Shown: positions 36,076-47,954, numbered from the stretch's first letter. The stretch is 64,000 bases of DNA from Heterodera schachtii (GCA_023374025.1 SIJG01000060.1:470455-534454); one strand, 5' to 3'. Notes: generated by a model not told the origin, from the letters alone. Made by a program: numbers and translations.

Positions 36076-37543
36076 TTAATTAGTTAAAGTTGAACTTCTT
36101 TTTATTTCTTTACTGGCAACCGCAGAATAAGAAGAACTCTCGCAAAATAATTTCAACAAAAGTGCAAATTCTTTTTGAAATGCCGTGCGATATTCCAAAC
36201 TAAAAAAATAACAATTAAAATATTAAAAAATTCGTGTACTTTTCTGTTTTTTGGCCCATGAATTTTTTTAAAAATCAAGAAATGGCGCTTAGTGCGAAAA
36301 TTAAATTATTTCTGAGGCATAAAAACTACAATTTGAGATAAAATTTCTTTGAAAACAAATGCATTTTATTAATTTATGCCATGGGGAATTGCTATTTTAT
36401 TTCACAGTTTTTTTAAAATTAATCCGGGCCATACAACAGAAAAGTTCAAAAAATCAAATTTTGCCTTGTCAAAAACAAAATTGGGCCACATGAAGCGGCA
36501 CTGAAATGAAACAAAATGCCAATGATTTGGTTATAATACCATAAAAATTTGGCATTGATATCGTTGTTAGCCGATTTCTGTATTATTATACTGAACATTG
36601 AAATGATATAACCACCAAAATTGACCAAAACAATTGCGGATAATGAACGAAAAATTCTTTTGTTGAATTGTGCCTCGTTTGAATTTGACGGTGCTAAAAA
36701 TGCCAAAAAATATAATAAAATGGTTAAAAATTAAATGATAAAAGCCTTTTTTACATTTTAAATAAATTAAAAATATTTAATTCATTTCATAAAAACCTTT
36801 CCGACAATGAATTGCTATGCCAATTAATGCATAAACAGTTACTGTAGATACCATAACAATTGTGCATTCGAAAAGAACAATTAAGCAGAGATCCTGTAAA
36901 AGCATTGTTTTTTTTAAATTAAATTGCTTAATTTAAAAATCCTTACTGAATCAAAAATGTGGATGATAATTTCGTAAAAATTGCCAATGATTTTAAATTC
37001 ATCCATTTTCTCGTCATAATAACTCAAAAAAACTAATGCCGGCACAATAAATTGAATTACAGTAACCGCCAGTAAAACAGTAAGCAAAAATGACGAATTG
37101 AATTTCCTTAATAAATATAAATTTTAAAATAAATTAATAGTAGATTATTTTTATTATTATTTTTAAAAAAACTTACTTAAGCGGAAAAAGCACAACAAAC
37201 AATCGTTCAATGCCAATGAAAAACATTAAAATGATGGCACATCCGCTGCTTGTTAAAGGAACAATTCCAAAAAATAGGCCCATTTTAAAAGGCACAAAAT
37301 ATTGGCCAGAAAATGCAGTAAAAATTGACGAAAAATTGCCACAAAAATTGATGATTTCAAACAATGAATAAAATGCCAACAAAATGTTCACAGAGCCACG
37401 AAATGATCTGAAAATTTAATCTTAATTGCTTGATTAATAATGATTATATTAAACTTTGTCCGAATTATGATGAAAATCACTGAAAAATTTGACAGAATTC
37501 CACAGATTGTCAAAATGAGCAAAAATATGCCATAACCAATCAT
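36076..37543 (-). CDS. Srsx-like chemoreceptor, copy 1
   Basis: Seven-transmembrane receptor of the nematode Srsx-like class, ~309 aa from the first usable ATG. Exons: 37455-37543, 37177-37407, 36947-37106, 36797-36893, 36465-36693 and 36076-36199; phases 2, 2, 0, 1 and 2, as in the + strand copy. TM2 begins NILLAFYSLFEIINFCGNF; the DRY-equivalent is GIERLFVVLFPLK; TM6 starts NKRIFRSLSAIVLVNFGGY; TM7 is followed by EYRTAFQKE in the cytoplasm. The last intron has a GC donor (ACAAG, then GCAAAA). The short 5' exon and the AAAG acceptor that precede TM1 in the other copies are missing, so the N-terminus is shorter or the gene is damaged. Codons are AT-rich. Confidence 0.7.
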
Positions 37544-38070
37544 TGGCCAGCAAGGATTTTGATCAGAACATATGTTTTTAAAAATAATATTTTCTAATTA
37601 TCAAATTTAATAAATTACCAAATAAAATTATTAGTTATTCTTTCGCTGCAATTTCAATTTTTTGAAAAATTTATTGAATTTTTTTTTCGAATTTTTTGCT
37701 TGTAAAATTTTTTTATTTTTTTAGGAAAATTTACGGTAAAGTTGCTTAAAAAAATTAATTACACAACATTATAAAATTATTTAGCAATTTACATATAAAT
37801 GTGTGAAAATGGGAAGGGAGCGACTCATTATGACAAATGAGAAAATTTCATGAAAATTAAAGGACATTAACAAATAACTAAAAGGGCCCTGCGGGCTCTA
37901 ATTAAGACAAAAAATAGGGAAATGAACAAATAAATGGGAAGGCAGCGACACATTATGACAAAGTAAAATTTAAAAAAAAAACGATTTACCCAATCAATCA
38001 ATCAATCATTTATATATTGTGGTGAAAAAGAATTTAATTGGACTTTAATGAGATTCAATGTCATCATTAG

Positions 38071-38468
38071 GGCGGAACAGGACGGTTCGGTGCCAGCCGT
38101 TTCGGTGCCAGCCCAAGTTTTGGACTACAACTTTTTTCATTGTTGACCAAATCTAACAATCTTGGTATCATTCGAAAGCCCTTCACAAGCTCTATTAGCA
38201 TTACAAAAAACAAAAAAAAAAGTTTTAGCTTGTAAAAAAGTTATTAAAAAAAAAACTTCAAAAATTTTGGTTTTTTTGTTATTTCATGTTATAACTTTTT
38301 TGATAATTGTCTAATCGCTAAGCAATAGGTTAGAAAAGCTTCTAAACATATAAAGCTTTCGAATAATACCAAGATTACTAGATTTGGTCAACAATGAAAA
38401 AAGTTGTAGTCCAAAAGTTGGGCTGGCACCGAAACGGCTGGCACCGAACCGTCCCCTACCGTCATTAG
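38071..38468. mobile_element. Foldback element, 'cggtgccagccgttt' word
   Basis: Left arm GGACGGTTCGGTGCCAGCCG then TTTCGGTGCCAGCCC; right arm GGGCTGGCACCGAAACGGC then TGGCACCGAACCGTCC. The core has CAACTTTTTTCATTGTTGACC, TATCATTCGAAAGCCC and CTCTATTAGC, followed by the inverse set. The neighbour starts immediately downstream with the same TCATTAG context. Confidence 0.85.
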
Positions 38469-38985
38469 TAGGCGGAACCCGTCAGTTGGGCCCTCACGTT
38501 TGGGCCCCACACGTTTGGGCCCCAGCATGTTTTTCCACTTAAGCTTTTTTCTTTGGCATCCAAATCCAACAATCTTGGTATCATTCGAAAGCCCTTCACA
38601 TGCTTTATTAGCCTTACAAAAAGCGAAAAGATTTTCAAGCCTGGAAAATATTTATTAAGAAAAAATTTCAAAAATTTTGACTTTTTTGCAATATTCATGT
38701 ATAACTTTTTTGGTAATTGTCTAATCGCGAAGCAACAGCTTAGAAAAAGCTTCTAAACATGTTAAGCTTTCGAATGATATCATGTTTATTGGATTTGGAT
38801 GACAAAGAAAAAAGTTATAGAAAGTTATAGTGGAAAAATATTCTGGGGCCCAAACGTGGGGGCCCAAACGTGAGGGCCCAAACGTGGGGGCCCAAACGTG
38901 AGGGCCCAAACGTGGGGGCCCAAACGTGAGGGCCCAAACGTGGGGGCCCAATCGTGAGGGCCCAACTGACGTAGACCGTTAGTAG
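38469..38985. mobile_element. Foldback element, 14-bp 'gggcccaaacgtg' word
   Basis: Left arm GTCAGTTGGGCCCTCACGTT with two more words; right arm has about eight copies of CCCAAACGTGGGGG or CCCAAACGTGAGGG, ending GCCCAACTGAC. The core is again the shared palindrome, with CCAAATCCAACAATCTTGG, TATCATTCGAAAGCCC and the inverse. Word number differs between arms (about 3 versus 8), so arrays expand independently. Confidence 0.9.
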
Positions 38986-39664
38986 GGTTGTAAATTATAT
39001 GGACTAAAAAACGCTAAATATGGACATAAAATATGGACTAAAAAGCCCGAAATATGGACTAGAAAGCTCAAAAATGCCCAAATATGGACCAAAATATGGA
39101 TGAAAAACTGCCAAAATATATGTTTTAAACCCTCAAAAATTCCAAAAAAGGTTTATATATTCATTATTTGCTTAAATAAAGTTAAAAAATACAATAAACA
39201 ACCAAAAAATGGATTTAAAATTTAAAAATGCAAATTTTTTATTGTCGTCCGTTGTATAAAAAAACACCTCCAGTTTGCCAATTTCAAAAAAAATTTCGCA
39301 CTTAAAAAAAAGAAAAGTTTGCAAAAAAAAAAAAAGAAGGTGAAAATATTTATTAAAAATGCCAAAATGACGACGAAAAGTAATTTTTAAAAATTCTAAA
39401 AAGTCGAACTTTAGGGGTGTATTTTTTGCTTTTTTTCCATTTTTCTTGTGAACATTTGCCAAAAATGGCCGAAATATGGACTAAAAAGGCAAAAATGGCG
39501 AAATATGGATTTATTCCCGAAAACCCCCAAAATATGGATTTATATGGACTAAAAACCTTTACCAAATCAAAAAATTTTAACGCAGAAATGCTATTTTTGA
39601 GCCCCTTTCTTCATAGCATATGCGCAGAAAAAATATGTTAATCCATATAATTTACAACCCTAAT
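38986..39664. mobile_element. TIR element, 'atatggactaaaa' word
   Basis: Ends TAGGGTTGTAAATTATATGG and CCATATAATTTACAACCCTA are exact inverses. Phrases AAATATGGACTAAAA fill both ends. The interior has TTTAGGGGTGTATTTTTTGC, the core phrase of the 'aaggcac' elements, although the end words are unrelated. Confidence 0.85.
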
Positions 39665-40004
39665 CATTAGGGATGGGAATTTAAGTGAAATTAACTTTGT
39701 TTTTGCTGACTTTAAATGACCTTAAATGACTTAAAAAGGGTTCTACACTTTGTTTGAAGCTTCTAACATTCATTTTTTGTGACGTTTTTTTTAAACTTTT
39801 TTATTCCTTTTGCGATTTTTTTGTCTTTTTTGAACGTTTTTATGAGTTTTTTCACTTTTTAAGGCAAAATTTGAATTTTCGCGAAGAAAATTGCGAAAGT
39901 AAGTATATCTTCGAGACGGTACTGAAACTTCCTATACCATTAGGACTCAAATAGCAAGACTGAAAAATTAAAATTAAAATCTGCCGGGGTAACACTTCTG
40001 AAGG

Positions 40005-40748
40005 TGGCCGATCATTTCGTCACTGATCGTTTCGTCACTGTTCAGTTCGTCACTGATCATTTCGTCACTGAGAAAATTTTTTAAAAAAAGTTTGGCACAT
40101 TGCCTTAAAAACAACAAAAATTCTTTAAAACAAACGTGCTAGCAAAAAATAAAAAATAAATTTGTTGATTGTGAGATTTAAGGGACATTCTATGAAATAA
40201 AAGAGATCAATTTTGCTTCTTAATTTTTAATTTTAACTTCCAAATGTGTTTATTTTAAAATTTGTTTTTTTTCCATAATACATTAAGACCATAAGTGTAC
40301 AAGGGGTCGACATGCAGTGTCCCCTGCGTATAATTGGCCGAGGGGGGGGGGGAGGGGACGGGGAGTCAGGGCTGATATTTACGACGACCTTTTGTGAAAG
40401 TTTTGCGAGCCCTCCCCCACACTAGTGCTGCTCGAGACCAAGACCGAAAAAACCCGAGACTTTTCACGAGCGAGGCTCGAGAGTCTTAGCACTACCATGC
40501 ACATCGTTTCTTCGCGGCGCTGCTTTTTAACAAATATTCCAGATTTTTCATGCTATTTTTATCACAAAATTTTGCCAAAAACTTTTGTAAGAAACTTTTG
40601 GCTGGGCCTTTACGACAAATTTTGGGTAAAAACAATTTAGAAGCATTCTACCAAAACAAATACTTAAAAAATTTTCTCAGTGACGAAATGATCAGTGACG
40701 AACTGAACAGTGACGAAACGATCAGTGACGAAATGATAGGGAGCCCTT
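40005..40748. mobile_element. Foldback element, 15-bp 'gatcatttcgtcact' word
   Basis: Left array at 40013-40073: four words such as GATCATTTCGTCACT and GTTCAGTTCGTCACT. Right array at 40678-40742: the inverse words AGTGACGAAATGATC and AGTGACGAACTGAAC in mirror order, so the arms pair word by word. The middle holds a G-run (40340-40360) and a CTCGAGACC patch with no coding frame. Confidence 0.85.
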
Positions 40749-41050
40749 CTGAAAGGTGTCTCTTTTTCGTTAAAATTAATCGTTTTAAATTGTTTGCTAA
40801 CAATAAATGTTTAAAAAAAGGATTTTGATTTTAATTAGTTTTGCCTAATTTTTCAGGACCTTTTTGCATTTCTTTCCTGCTTTTTTTTTTGACGTTTTTT
40901 GTAACTTTTTGGCTATTTTTTTCATGATTTTTTTCCCATTTTTTTTTTGACTTTTTGCCGATTATTCATAACTTTTGCTAAGATCACAAATTCCTTTAAA
41001 TTTTCAATTTTTTTATTAAGTAAATTCTTTTTTACATTTTTAAAAAAATT

Positions 41051-41085
41051 TAATTTGTCACCTGCCCCAAGTCCACAAAAATGCT
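41051..41085 (+). pseudogene. Relic of LIM copy 3 exon 2 acceptor
   Basis: CCCCAAGTCCACAAAAATGC plus TTCA copies the acceptor and first codons of exon 2 of LIM copy 3 (CCCAAGTCCACAAAAAATGC, TTCAC), 6 kb away. Resemblance stops after ~35 bp. The preceding A/T-rich tract also resembles that intron. It is a fragment only. Confidence 0.65.
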
Positions 41086-41199
41086 TCATTCATATTTTTA
41101 TTATACAGAAATTTAATGCTATATTATCCAAATTTTAAAATATGCACATACAAATAAAGATCTTTTTAATTAATGAAATTTGAATTTCTTTTTATTTCT

Positions 41200-42521
41200 T
41201 TACTGTTGTGGGGCAACCGCAGAAGAAGAACTCGCGCAAATTAATTTCAACAAAATCGAAAATTCTTTTTGAAATGCCGTACGATATTCCGAACTAAAAA
41301 ATAAAAATTAAATTAATAATAACAAAAAAATGGATTTTGCCTTGTCATAAACAAAATTGGACCACATGAAGCGGCACTGAAATGCAACAAAATGCCAATG
41401 ATTTGGTTATAATACCATAAAAATATGGCATTGATATCACTGTTAGCTGATTTCTGTATTATTATACTGAACATTGAAATGATATAACCACCAAAATTGA
41501 CCAAAACAATTGTTAATAGTGAACGAAAAATTCTTTTGTTGAATTGTGCCGCGTTTGAATTTGACGGTACTGAAGAATGCAAAAATGATAATGAGGTAAA
41601 GCAATTTAAAGATTAAAGCGTTTTTAGATTTTAAAATAAATGAAATTTTTTAATTTGTGTCAAAAAACCTTTCCGACATTGAATTGTTAAGGCAATTAAT
41701 GCATAAACAATTACTGTAGATACCATCATAATTATCCCTTCAAGAAGAACAATTAAGCAGAATTCCTGTATAAATGTCTTTTTAATTTAAATTTTTTAAT
41801 TTAAACAAAAACTGACTGAATCAAAAATGTGAATAATAATATCGTAATAGTTGCCAACAACATCAAGCGCATTCATTTTATCATCATAATAATTCAAAAA
41901 AACAAATGCTGGCACAATAATTTGAATTACAGTAACCATCAGTACAACAGTAAGAAATAATGACGAATTGAATTTCCTTGTTGAAAAAAAAATAAATTTA
42001 ATTTCGATAATGATTTAAATTTTTATACTTTAGCGGAAAAATCACAACAAACAGTCGTTCAATGCCAATGAAAAGCATTATAAGGAGGGAACAGCCGATG
42101 CTTGTTAAAGGAATAATGCCAAAATAAATTCCTACATTAAATGGCACAAAATATTGGCCAGAAAATGCCGTAAAAATTGACAAAAAATTGCCACAAAAAT
42201 TGATGATTTCAAACAATGAATAAAATGCCAACAAAATGTTCACAGAGCCACGAAATGATCTGGAAATTTAATTATAATTGACTGATTAATTAATTACAGA
42301 TTATAGTAAACTTTGTCCGAATTGTGATCTAAATCACTGAAAAATTAAACAAAATTCCACTGATTGTCAAAATGAGCAAAAATATGCCATAACAAATCAT
42401 TGGCCAACAAGGAATTTGATCAGAACAAAACTTTAAATAAATTGAATTTTAAAAATTATATTTAATAAATCACCTGCAATGTGATCCTTTCTCCATGATC
42501 TTTTATTTGTGCTTCATTCAT
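41200..42521 (-). pseudogene. Srsx-like chemoreceptor, copy 2, nonsense in TM1
   Basis: Exons 42474-42521, 42312-42430, 42029-42259, 41817-41976, 41669-41765, 41341-41569 and 41200-41293 have the same lengths and phases as the + strand copy. All splice sites look usable, including the GC donor of the last intron. In TM1, however, codons GTG ATT are followed by TAG at 42329-42331 where the + copy has TAC and copy 1 has TTC. The product would stop after ~47 codons. Everything downstream remains open and similar, so inactivation appears recent, or the allele may be polymorphic. The 5' exon (MNEAQIKDHGERITLQ) and TM7-proximal SEYRTAFQKE are intact. Confidence 0.8.
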
Positions 42522-43497
42522 TTTAATAAAGTAAAAAAAGTTTTTTTTTATTAAATATAAATTGAATGAGTTTTCCTTTTGAAAATATGTATGAATGAAT
42601 TAATTTTTGTTTTATGAAAAAATCTTTGCGGTAAAATGGCGATCGATTTAATAAAATTAATTACAGTAAATTAGATTTTTTTTTTTCATCTGCGCGTTTG
42701 GCGCATTGGACAGGGCCGTAATTTGTGTAATTTAATGAATATTTAAAATGTTTGCGCAGACGAAGCACGGCGCGGGACAAATGCCAACCGGAAATTAATA
42801 ACTAATTAATTAATTAATTAAAACGTGTAATCTTTGATTGTCATGTAAAATTTGTTAGAAAAAAGTTAATATTAAAAAATGACAAATAATTAAAATGCTC
42901 ATAGGAAAATGCGACCAATAACGGGGATAAATTGGTCAGAAATAAAAAAAAGAATTAAAATTTTTTTCTTAATTAACATTATTTTTCAAATGTCAGTTGC
43001 AAATTTAATTATTTTTTTAATGACCAATTAAATTTGACCTAATATATATTAAAATAATTGTTATTGAAGTTAATCTAATTTGATTCTTTTGTTATCTAAG
43101 AAAATTTTTTTTAATTAAATTCTTAGTTAAAACATCAATTAGGTCTATGAAAAATTCTGCCTACATACGGTTAAGCTCAAATGTTCTTAATTATAACATT
43201 ACTGTACTCAATTTCGGCTTTATTATCTGTGATTTGTTTTCTAATTTTGTATTTTTTTTTCTTTTCGTGAAAAATTTCTGTATTTTAAATTTAAATTTGT
43301 TAACTGGCAAATATTTGTTTAGGTAAGGGGGGTGCACTTTTTGGAAAAGCTTGAAGCAGACAAAATGTGAGTTTATTCATTTTTGTTAATTTATTTTGAG
43401 CTAAATGGCAGAAAATTTGGGTTTTCAAGTGTTCATGGTTTTAGGCCAAAACTTAATTAAAAATGGTTCACATTATTAAAAACATTTAATATATAAC
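42522..43497. other. Promoter side of copy 2 and spacer
   Basis: Upstream of receptor copy 2 the sequence CGGTAAAATGGCGATCGATT and CATCTGCGCGTTTGGCGCAT recurs in modified form near 43640-43720, upstream of the orphan exon. The rest is AT-rich with no coding signal. The shared block may be a duplicated promoter region. Confidence 0.4.
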
Positions 43498-43544
43498 CTG
43501 CTATATATCCTTTCTTCTTTCTTTTTCATTTGGGTTTCATTCAT
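43498..43544 (-). pseudogene. Orphan first exon of a receptor gene
   Basis: ATGAATGAAACCCAAATGAA and the following AAGAAAGAAGAAAGG match the first exon of the Srsx-like genes. About 130-200 bp upstream the promoter-like block of copy 2 also recurs. No TM exons follow on this strand. The exon is one base shorter than in the others. A duplication broken just after exon 1. Confidence 0.65.
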
Positions 43545-44030
43545 TTTAATCACGAAAATTTTTTTTAATTATAATGATTATTTCTTTTGAATATATATAT
43601 ATGTATATGAATTAATTTTTATATTACGAAAAAAATTTTCGCGGTAAAATGGTGAATTTAATAAAAATTAATTGCAGCAAATTACATTCTTTTTTTTTAT
43701 CTGCGTATTTGGCAAACAGGTATGTATCAGGGCAACAATTTGTGTAATTTAATGAATATTTAAAAAGTTTGCGCAGACGAAGCAAGGCGCCGGACAAAAA
43801 AATGAAATCATAAATTTACCAAGCCAAGTGCAACTTGAGACCGGACAAGTAATTCGATAGATTTTTTCAGAAAATCAAAATGAAAATTCCTCGATCGATA
43901 TTTAAAAAAATCGATCTCGAAAAACATCGAAGGAAAAAGGTCAAAGTCACGGTCAGCTAATCACAAATCGCTAATTAAGGGATTGACTTTTGTGAGTGTC
44001 CTTTGTGCCTGTTCACACTCTGCGCGGACT

Positions 44031-44762
44031 AGAGGTGTGCCGTGATTCACGGTCACGGTCACGGTTACCGTGAATTTCACGGGTTTTTTCACTCACGGTC
44101 ACGGTCACGATTCACGGGGTCTGTTCACGGTTTTTCCGTGAAAAATTTACAGTGGATAAAACTGAAAATTTCAGAATTTCATATTGTTTTATAGAGAAAA
44201 TTGGTCATTTTTTGGACAAAGTTTGCTAAGAAATCGGAGCAAAATTTGTAAAAAATCTCCCCGGCGGCGCCTATCGGCACCGCCGGGCCTCCAAAACTTA
44301 TTTTTTTCATTAATAAATCGGCTTAAATCACAAAAATTGGTCGTTTTTGGTGAAAATCTGTTGACATATAACACTCAAATTTTGAAAAATTTTCCCGCCG
44401 GCGCCTATCGGCACCGCCGGCCCTCGTTCCCAAAAGTTTTTTGGAAAACGCGCCCGCAAAAAAAAACATTTTATTTTTTTCATTTCCAATAAAATTTTCC
44501 AAATGCTGGTTTTTGAAACCAAATGATGATTTTTTGTCTGCCAAATGCTGATTTTGAAAATTTTCAGTTGGGATCCCCGATAAAAGCAAAAAAAAAAATT
44601 CGCCGCAAGAGAAAATTTTCTAAAAATTCACGGTCACGGTCACGAAAACCGTGAATTTCACGGGTTTTTGGATCACGGTCACGGTCACGATTCACGGGAC
44701 CAATTCACGGTCACGCTCGCGATTCACGGTTCACGGGTTTTTGCAGTCACGGCACACCTCTA
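44031..44762. mobile_element. TIR element, 'cacggtcacggt' word, with GC hairpins
   Basis: Starts CTAGAGGTGTGCCGTGATTC and ends GTCACGGCACACCTCTAG, exact inverses at the outermost 15 bp. Both ends are filled with TCACGGTCACGGT and GTGAATTTCACGGG. Two copies of the GC hairpin (GGCGCCTATCGGCACCGCCGG) lie inside, at 44265 and 44400. Confidence 0.9.
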
Positions 44763-44842
44763 GCGCTGACTGACTTGTGCCGCAAAATCGGTCGGACTCT
44801 GTGATGGTGCCTTCTGCAATTGAAAACATTCAAAATACTTAC

Positions 44843-45422
44843 AGGGGAACATTCCGAACTGTAAGTGTTCAAATCACTTTTAAACCATTTTTATCGTGTA
44901 GAGCATAGTAGTCGATTTACTATTGTAAATTTTGGCTTTTTTGGCTCCGGCGCCAAAAATGATCAGAAAAAAATCGATCAAATGAAAATACAAGCAAAAA
45001 TAGGTTAATGTAATGCAATTTTCCTTGTTACAACATTTTAAGGACCATTTGTCATGGGTTCGGATCCGCTTGACAGACAATGAATTATTTTGATTTTTCT
45101 TCCAAGAATTATTCCACCTAGCATGGTTTTTATTTGTTATTTCATTTTATATTTTCATACTATTTTATAGAGAAATTTATGCTGATCATTTAAACAAAAA
45201 CAAAAAAATTTATGGCTCTAGCATAAGATTTTTTTTTTATGAATTTTTAAAAATTAAGTATTTTACCGATTTTAGGGAACTTTGATCGATTTTTTCTGAT
45301 CATTTTTGGCTGCGGAGCCAAAAAAAAAAAGCCAAAAATTTACAATAGTAAATCGACTATACTCTACACGATAAAAGTGGTTTAAAAGTGATTTGAACAC
45401 TTACAGTTCTGAATGTCCCTTG
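44843..45422. mobile_element. MITE-like element, ~115-bp TIRs
   Basis: Left: GGGAACATTCCGAACTGTAA, then GTGTTCAAATCACTTTTAAA and TCGATTTACTATTGTAAATT. Right: the inverse, with AATTTACAATAGTAAATCGA and TTTAAAAGTGATTTGAACAC. The arms differ at about one base in ten. Interior AT-rich and non-coding. Confidence 0.85.
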
Positions 45423-45489
45423 TTTAACAACTAAGATTTGGTGTAGGAAGAACAAAAAATTGATGTGGCCTTGGGGGTTTGTTCACTTT

Positions 45490-46035
45490 CCTTTTTTAAT
45501 TTTTCAATTTTTCACAATATTTCTTGCCAATTTTCTCCATTTGTAGCAGACACAGCCGGACGCCATTGATACCGTTTTGTAGAGCTCATCGAGCTGCACA
45601 AAAAAGCCGCTGGTACAGGCACGCTTAGTTTGGGTTGGCCATCGACAGGGGTCGGGGACGAGACTGAGGGCCCTCCGGCAGAGGTGCCCGCCCGACCCCT
45701 GACGGGCTCCAAGCGAACGGGTCAAGAACCGGACCCGGCCTGGCAGATAGCCCTTGAAAAACTGAACAAAAAAGTGTCCTTAACCGGGCCGGTCCGGGTT
45801 CCAGATCAGGCACTTTTGGTGCCCCGAAAGTGGTGCGATAGGCTTCCGAAAAATCGCGTCATTTTCAAATTTTTTCAATTTTTCACATACACTTCTCAAC
45901 AATTTTCTCCATTTATAGTAGAGTAGAGCTCGCCGAGCTGCACAAAAAAGCCGCTGGTACCGGCACGCTTAGCTTGGGTTGGCCATCGACAGGGGTCGGG
46001 GACGAGACTGAGGGCTCTCCGGCAGAGGTGCCCGA
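45490..46035 (+). other. GC-rich exon-like segment, two direct copies
   Basis: About 300 bp (45570-45860) with base composition far above background. One frame is open throughout: ELHKKAAGTGTLSLGWPSTG, then DETEGPPAEVPARPLTGSK, then PAWQIALEKLNKKVSLTGPV and RVPDQALLVPRKWCDR. The 5' edge is TTTTGTAG, like a splice acceptor. A second, truncated copy (45918-46035) follows in the same direction. The segment also occurs inverted at 47.1-47.4 kb inside a TIR element. It looks like a captured exon of a gene not in this window. Confidence 0.6.
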
Positions 46036-46189
46036 CTTTCGTGATTTTTTTTAATCAATCACTGAATTTTTTGGAACGCCCACACTGAGTTTTTTTTTTT
46101 GGATCGACCTAGCACCGATGGCATCACGTCATTAAGTTCCCCGTTAAATGCTTTTTCATCATAAATGCTTTTTCATCACTATCAAAAAC

Positions 46190-46588
46190 TAGAGCTCGAC
46201 CTGGACCTGGATCCAGGCCTTGATTTTTCCTGGATCCAGGTCCAGGCCATTTTTCGGCAACCTGGATTTTTCCTGGACCTGGATTTTCCTGGATTTTTGT
46301 CCAGGAAACCAGGGTCCAGGTCAAAGTGAAAAAAATTAAAAAAAACATATTATTATTGTAAATTAGATATTTTTAGATGTTCCCAAGCAATTAATTGATT
46401 TTTTCAAACATTTGTTTGCTTTTTAAAACAGATTTCAAAAAATCCAGGTCCAGGTCTGGATCCAGGTCTCGAGGATTGCCTGGATTTTTATTGGACCTGG
46501 ATTTTTGTCCAGGAAATCCAGGTCCAGATCCAACATGAACCCAGGTTCAGGTCCAGACTTTTTTCAAAATGTCGGGCTCTATCAGAAA
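46190..46588. mobile_element. 'cctggacctgg' element, copy 2
   Basis: Starts TAGAGCTCGACCTGGACCTG and ends CAAAATGTCGGGCTCTA. Dense CCTGGATCCAGG and CCAGGTCCAGG phrases at both ends and a short AT-rich middle with AATTGATTTTTTCAAA. The most complete copy of the family here. Confidence 0.85.
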
Positions 46589-47042
46589 CCCATTGACTTT
46601 TGCCGGTGATAAAAATACACCGATTTTACGATTTTCTGTGCTTCGGTTTCATGCATGATTTGTATCATCGGAATATTTTTCAAAATGATTTGTTACTCTT
46701 GAGCTTAACATTTTTTTGCCTTCAAATTTTAATATTTCGTAATGCTTTCCTCCCTCCTAATTAGGTAATTAAACTTGTCTCAATTCTTGATAATGTGATG
46801 ACAACGCCTCATTAAAGCCTCATTAAATTCTTTTTCATCACTAATTTCCAATTATTTTCTTCTCAGCTCCTCCACATTTGTTCTTTTAAGGTCTGACAAA
46901 ATTTTCGTTTCTTTCTACGCACATTAAAAGTTTTCGAACTTTAATCGGTTTACAAATTCATTTTCCCATGTTTAAGGAAAGAGAGTGAGAGGGAGCCATA
47001 CATTTTTTGTTTTTTTAGTTTTTTTTTTTTGAACCTATTAAG

Positions 47043-47638
47043 GCCCCGTGCTGAGACGATGCGAAAAAAAACTCAGTGTGGGGCGATCCGAAAAAACTCA
47101 GTGATTGATTGGTCATTTTTCGGAAGCCTATCGCACCACTTTCGGGGCACCAAAAGTGCCTGATCCGGAACCCGGACCGGCCCGGTTAAGGACACTTTTT
47201 TGTTCAGTTTTTCAAGGGCTATCTGCCAGGCCGGGTCCGGTTCTTGACCCGTTCGCTTGGAGCCCGTCAGGGGTCGGGCGGGCACCTCTGCCGGAGGGCC
47301 CTCAGTCTCGTCCCCGACCCCTGTCGATGGCCAACCCAAGCTAAGCGTGCCGGTACCAGGGGCTTTTTTGTACAGCTCGATGAGCTCTACAAAACGGTGT
47401 CAATGGCGTCAGGTTGTGTTTAGTACAAATGTAGAAAATTGATGAGAAGTGATGCGAAAAATTGAAAAATTAAAAAAAAATTGAAAATGACTTGCGTCTG
47501 GCCGTACATTAGGGTTAACCGGACGGCGCCGTGATTTTGTGAATTGAATTATTTAATTAATTTATTTAATTTATCAATCACTGAGTTTTTTTTTCGCATC
47601 GCCCACACTGAGCTTTTTTTCGCATCGACCTAGCACCT
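47043..47638. mobile_element. TIR element carrying captured GC-rich segment
   Basis: Left end GTGCTGAGACGATGCGAAAA plus AAAACTCAGTGTGGGGCGAT and ACTCAGTGATTGATT; right end the inverse, with CAATCACTGAGTTTTTTTTT, CGCATCGCCCACACTGAGC and CGCATCGACCTAGCACC. Inside, 47110-47410 is the reverse complement of the 45.6 kb segment and translates to the same peptide on the minus strand. The same TIR phrases appear at 46070-46115 beside the other copies. No transposase frame, so a Pack-type non-autonomous element is the simplest reading. Confidence 0.75.
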
Positions 47639-47954
47639 TAAGGCCCTATTTAGGGATTTATCGCCATCACAAATCCGTTAACTTTTGCTAATGAAAGGGA
47701 TTTGTTACTTACTTCTAATAGCATAAGGAAGAAAAATTGATGTGGCATTTTTCGCATGACATTTTTAACAGAATGAAAAAAAAACAAAAAATTCACAGAA
47801 AATACAAATTATTGTAGCAATGTTTTCTGTAATTAATTTTTCAATTTCATCCTAATTTTTCCTTAAAAAAATATTTTTTTTTCGATATTCAAGGAATATC
47901 AAAAGATTTATTCAACAATTTAAAAAAGATTTTTTTTTATGAATTAAAATCAAT

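Noticed and set aside
44183..44589. Several ORFs containing GGADRRRR
   Set aside because: Translation of the GC hairpin motif inside the 'cacggt' element.
45504..45813. Minus-strand ORFs at the captured GC-rich segment
   Set aside because: The + frame gives a longer coherent peptide bounded by an acceptor-like edge and is repeated in the inverted copy; the others are shadows.
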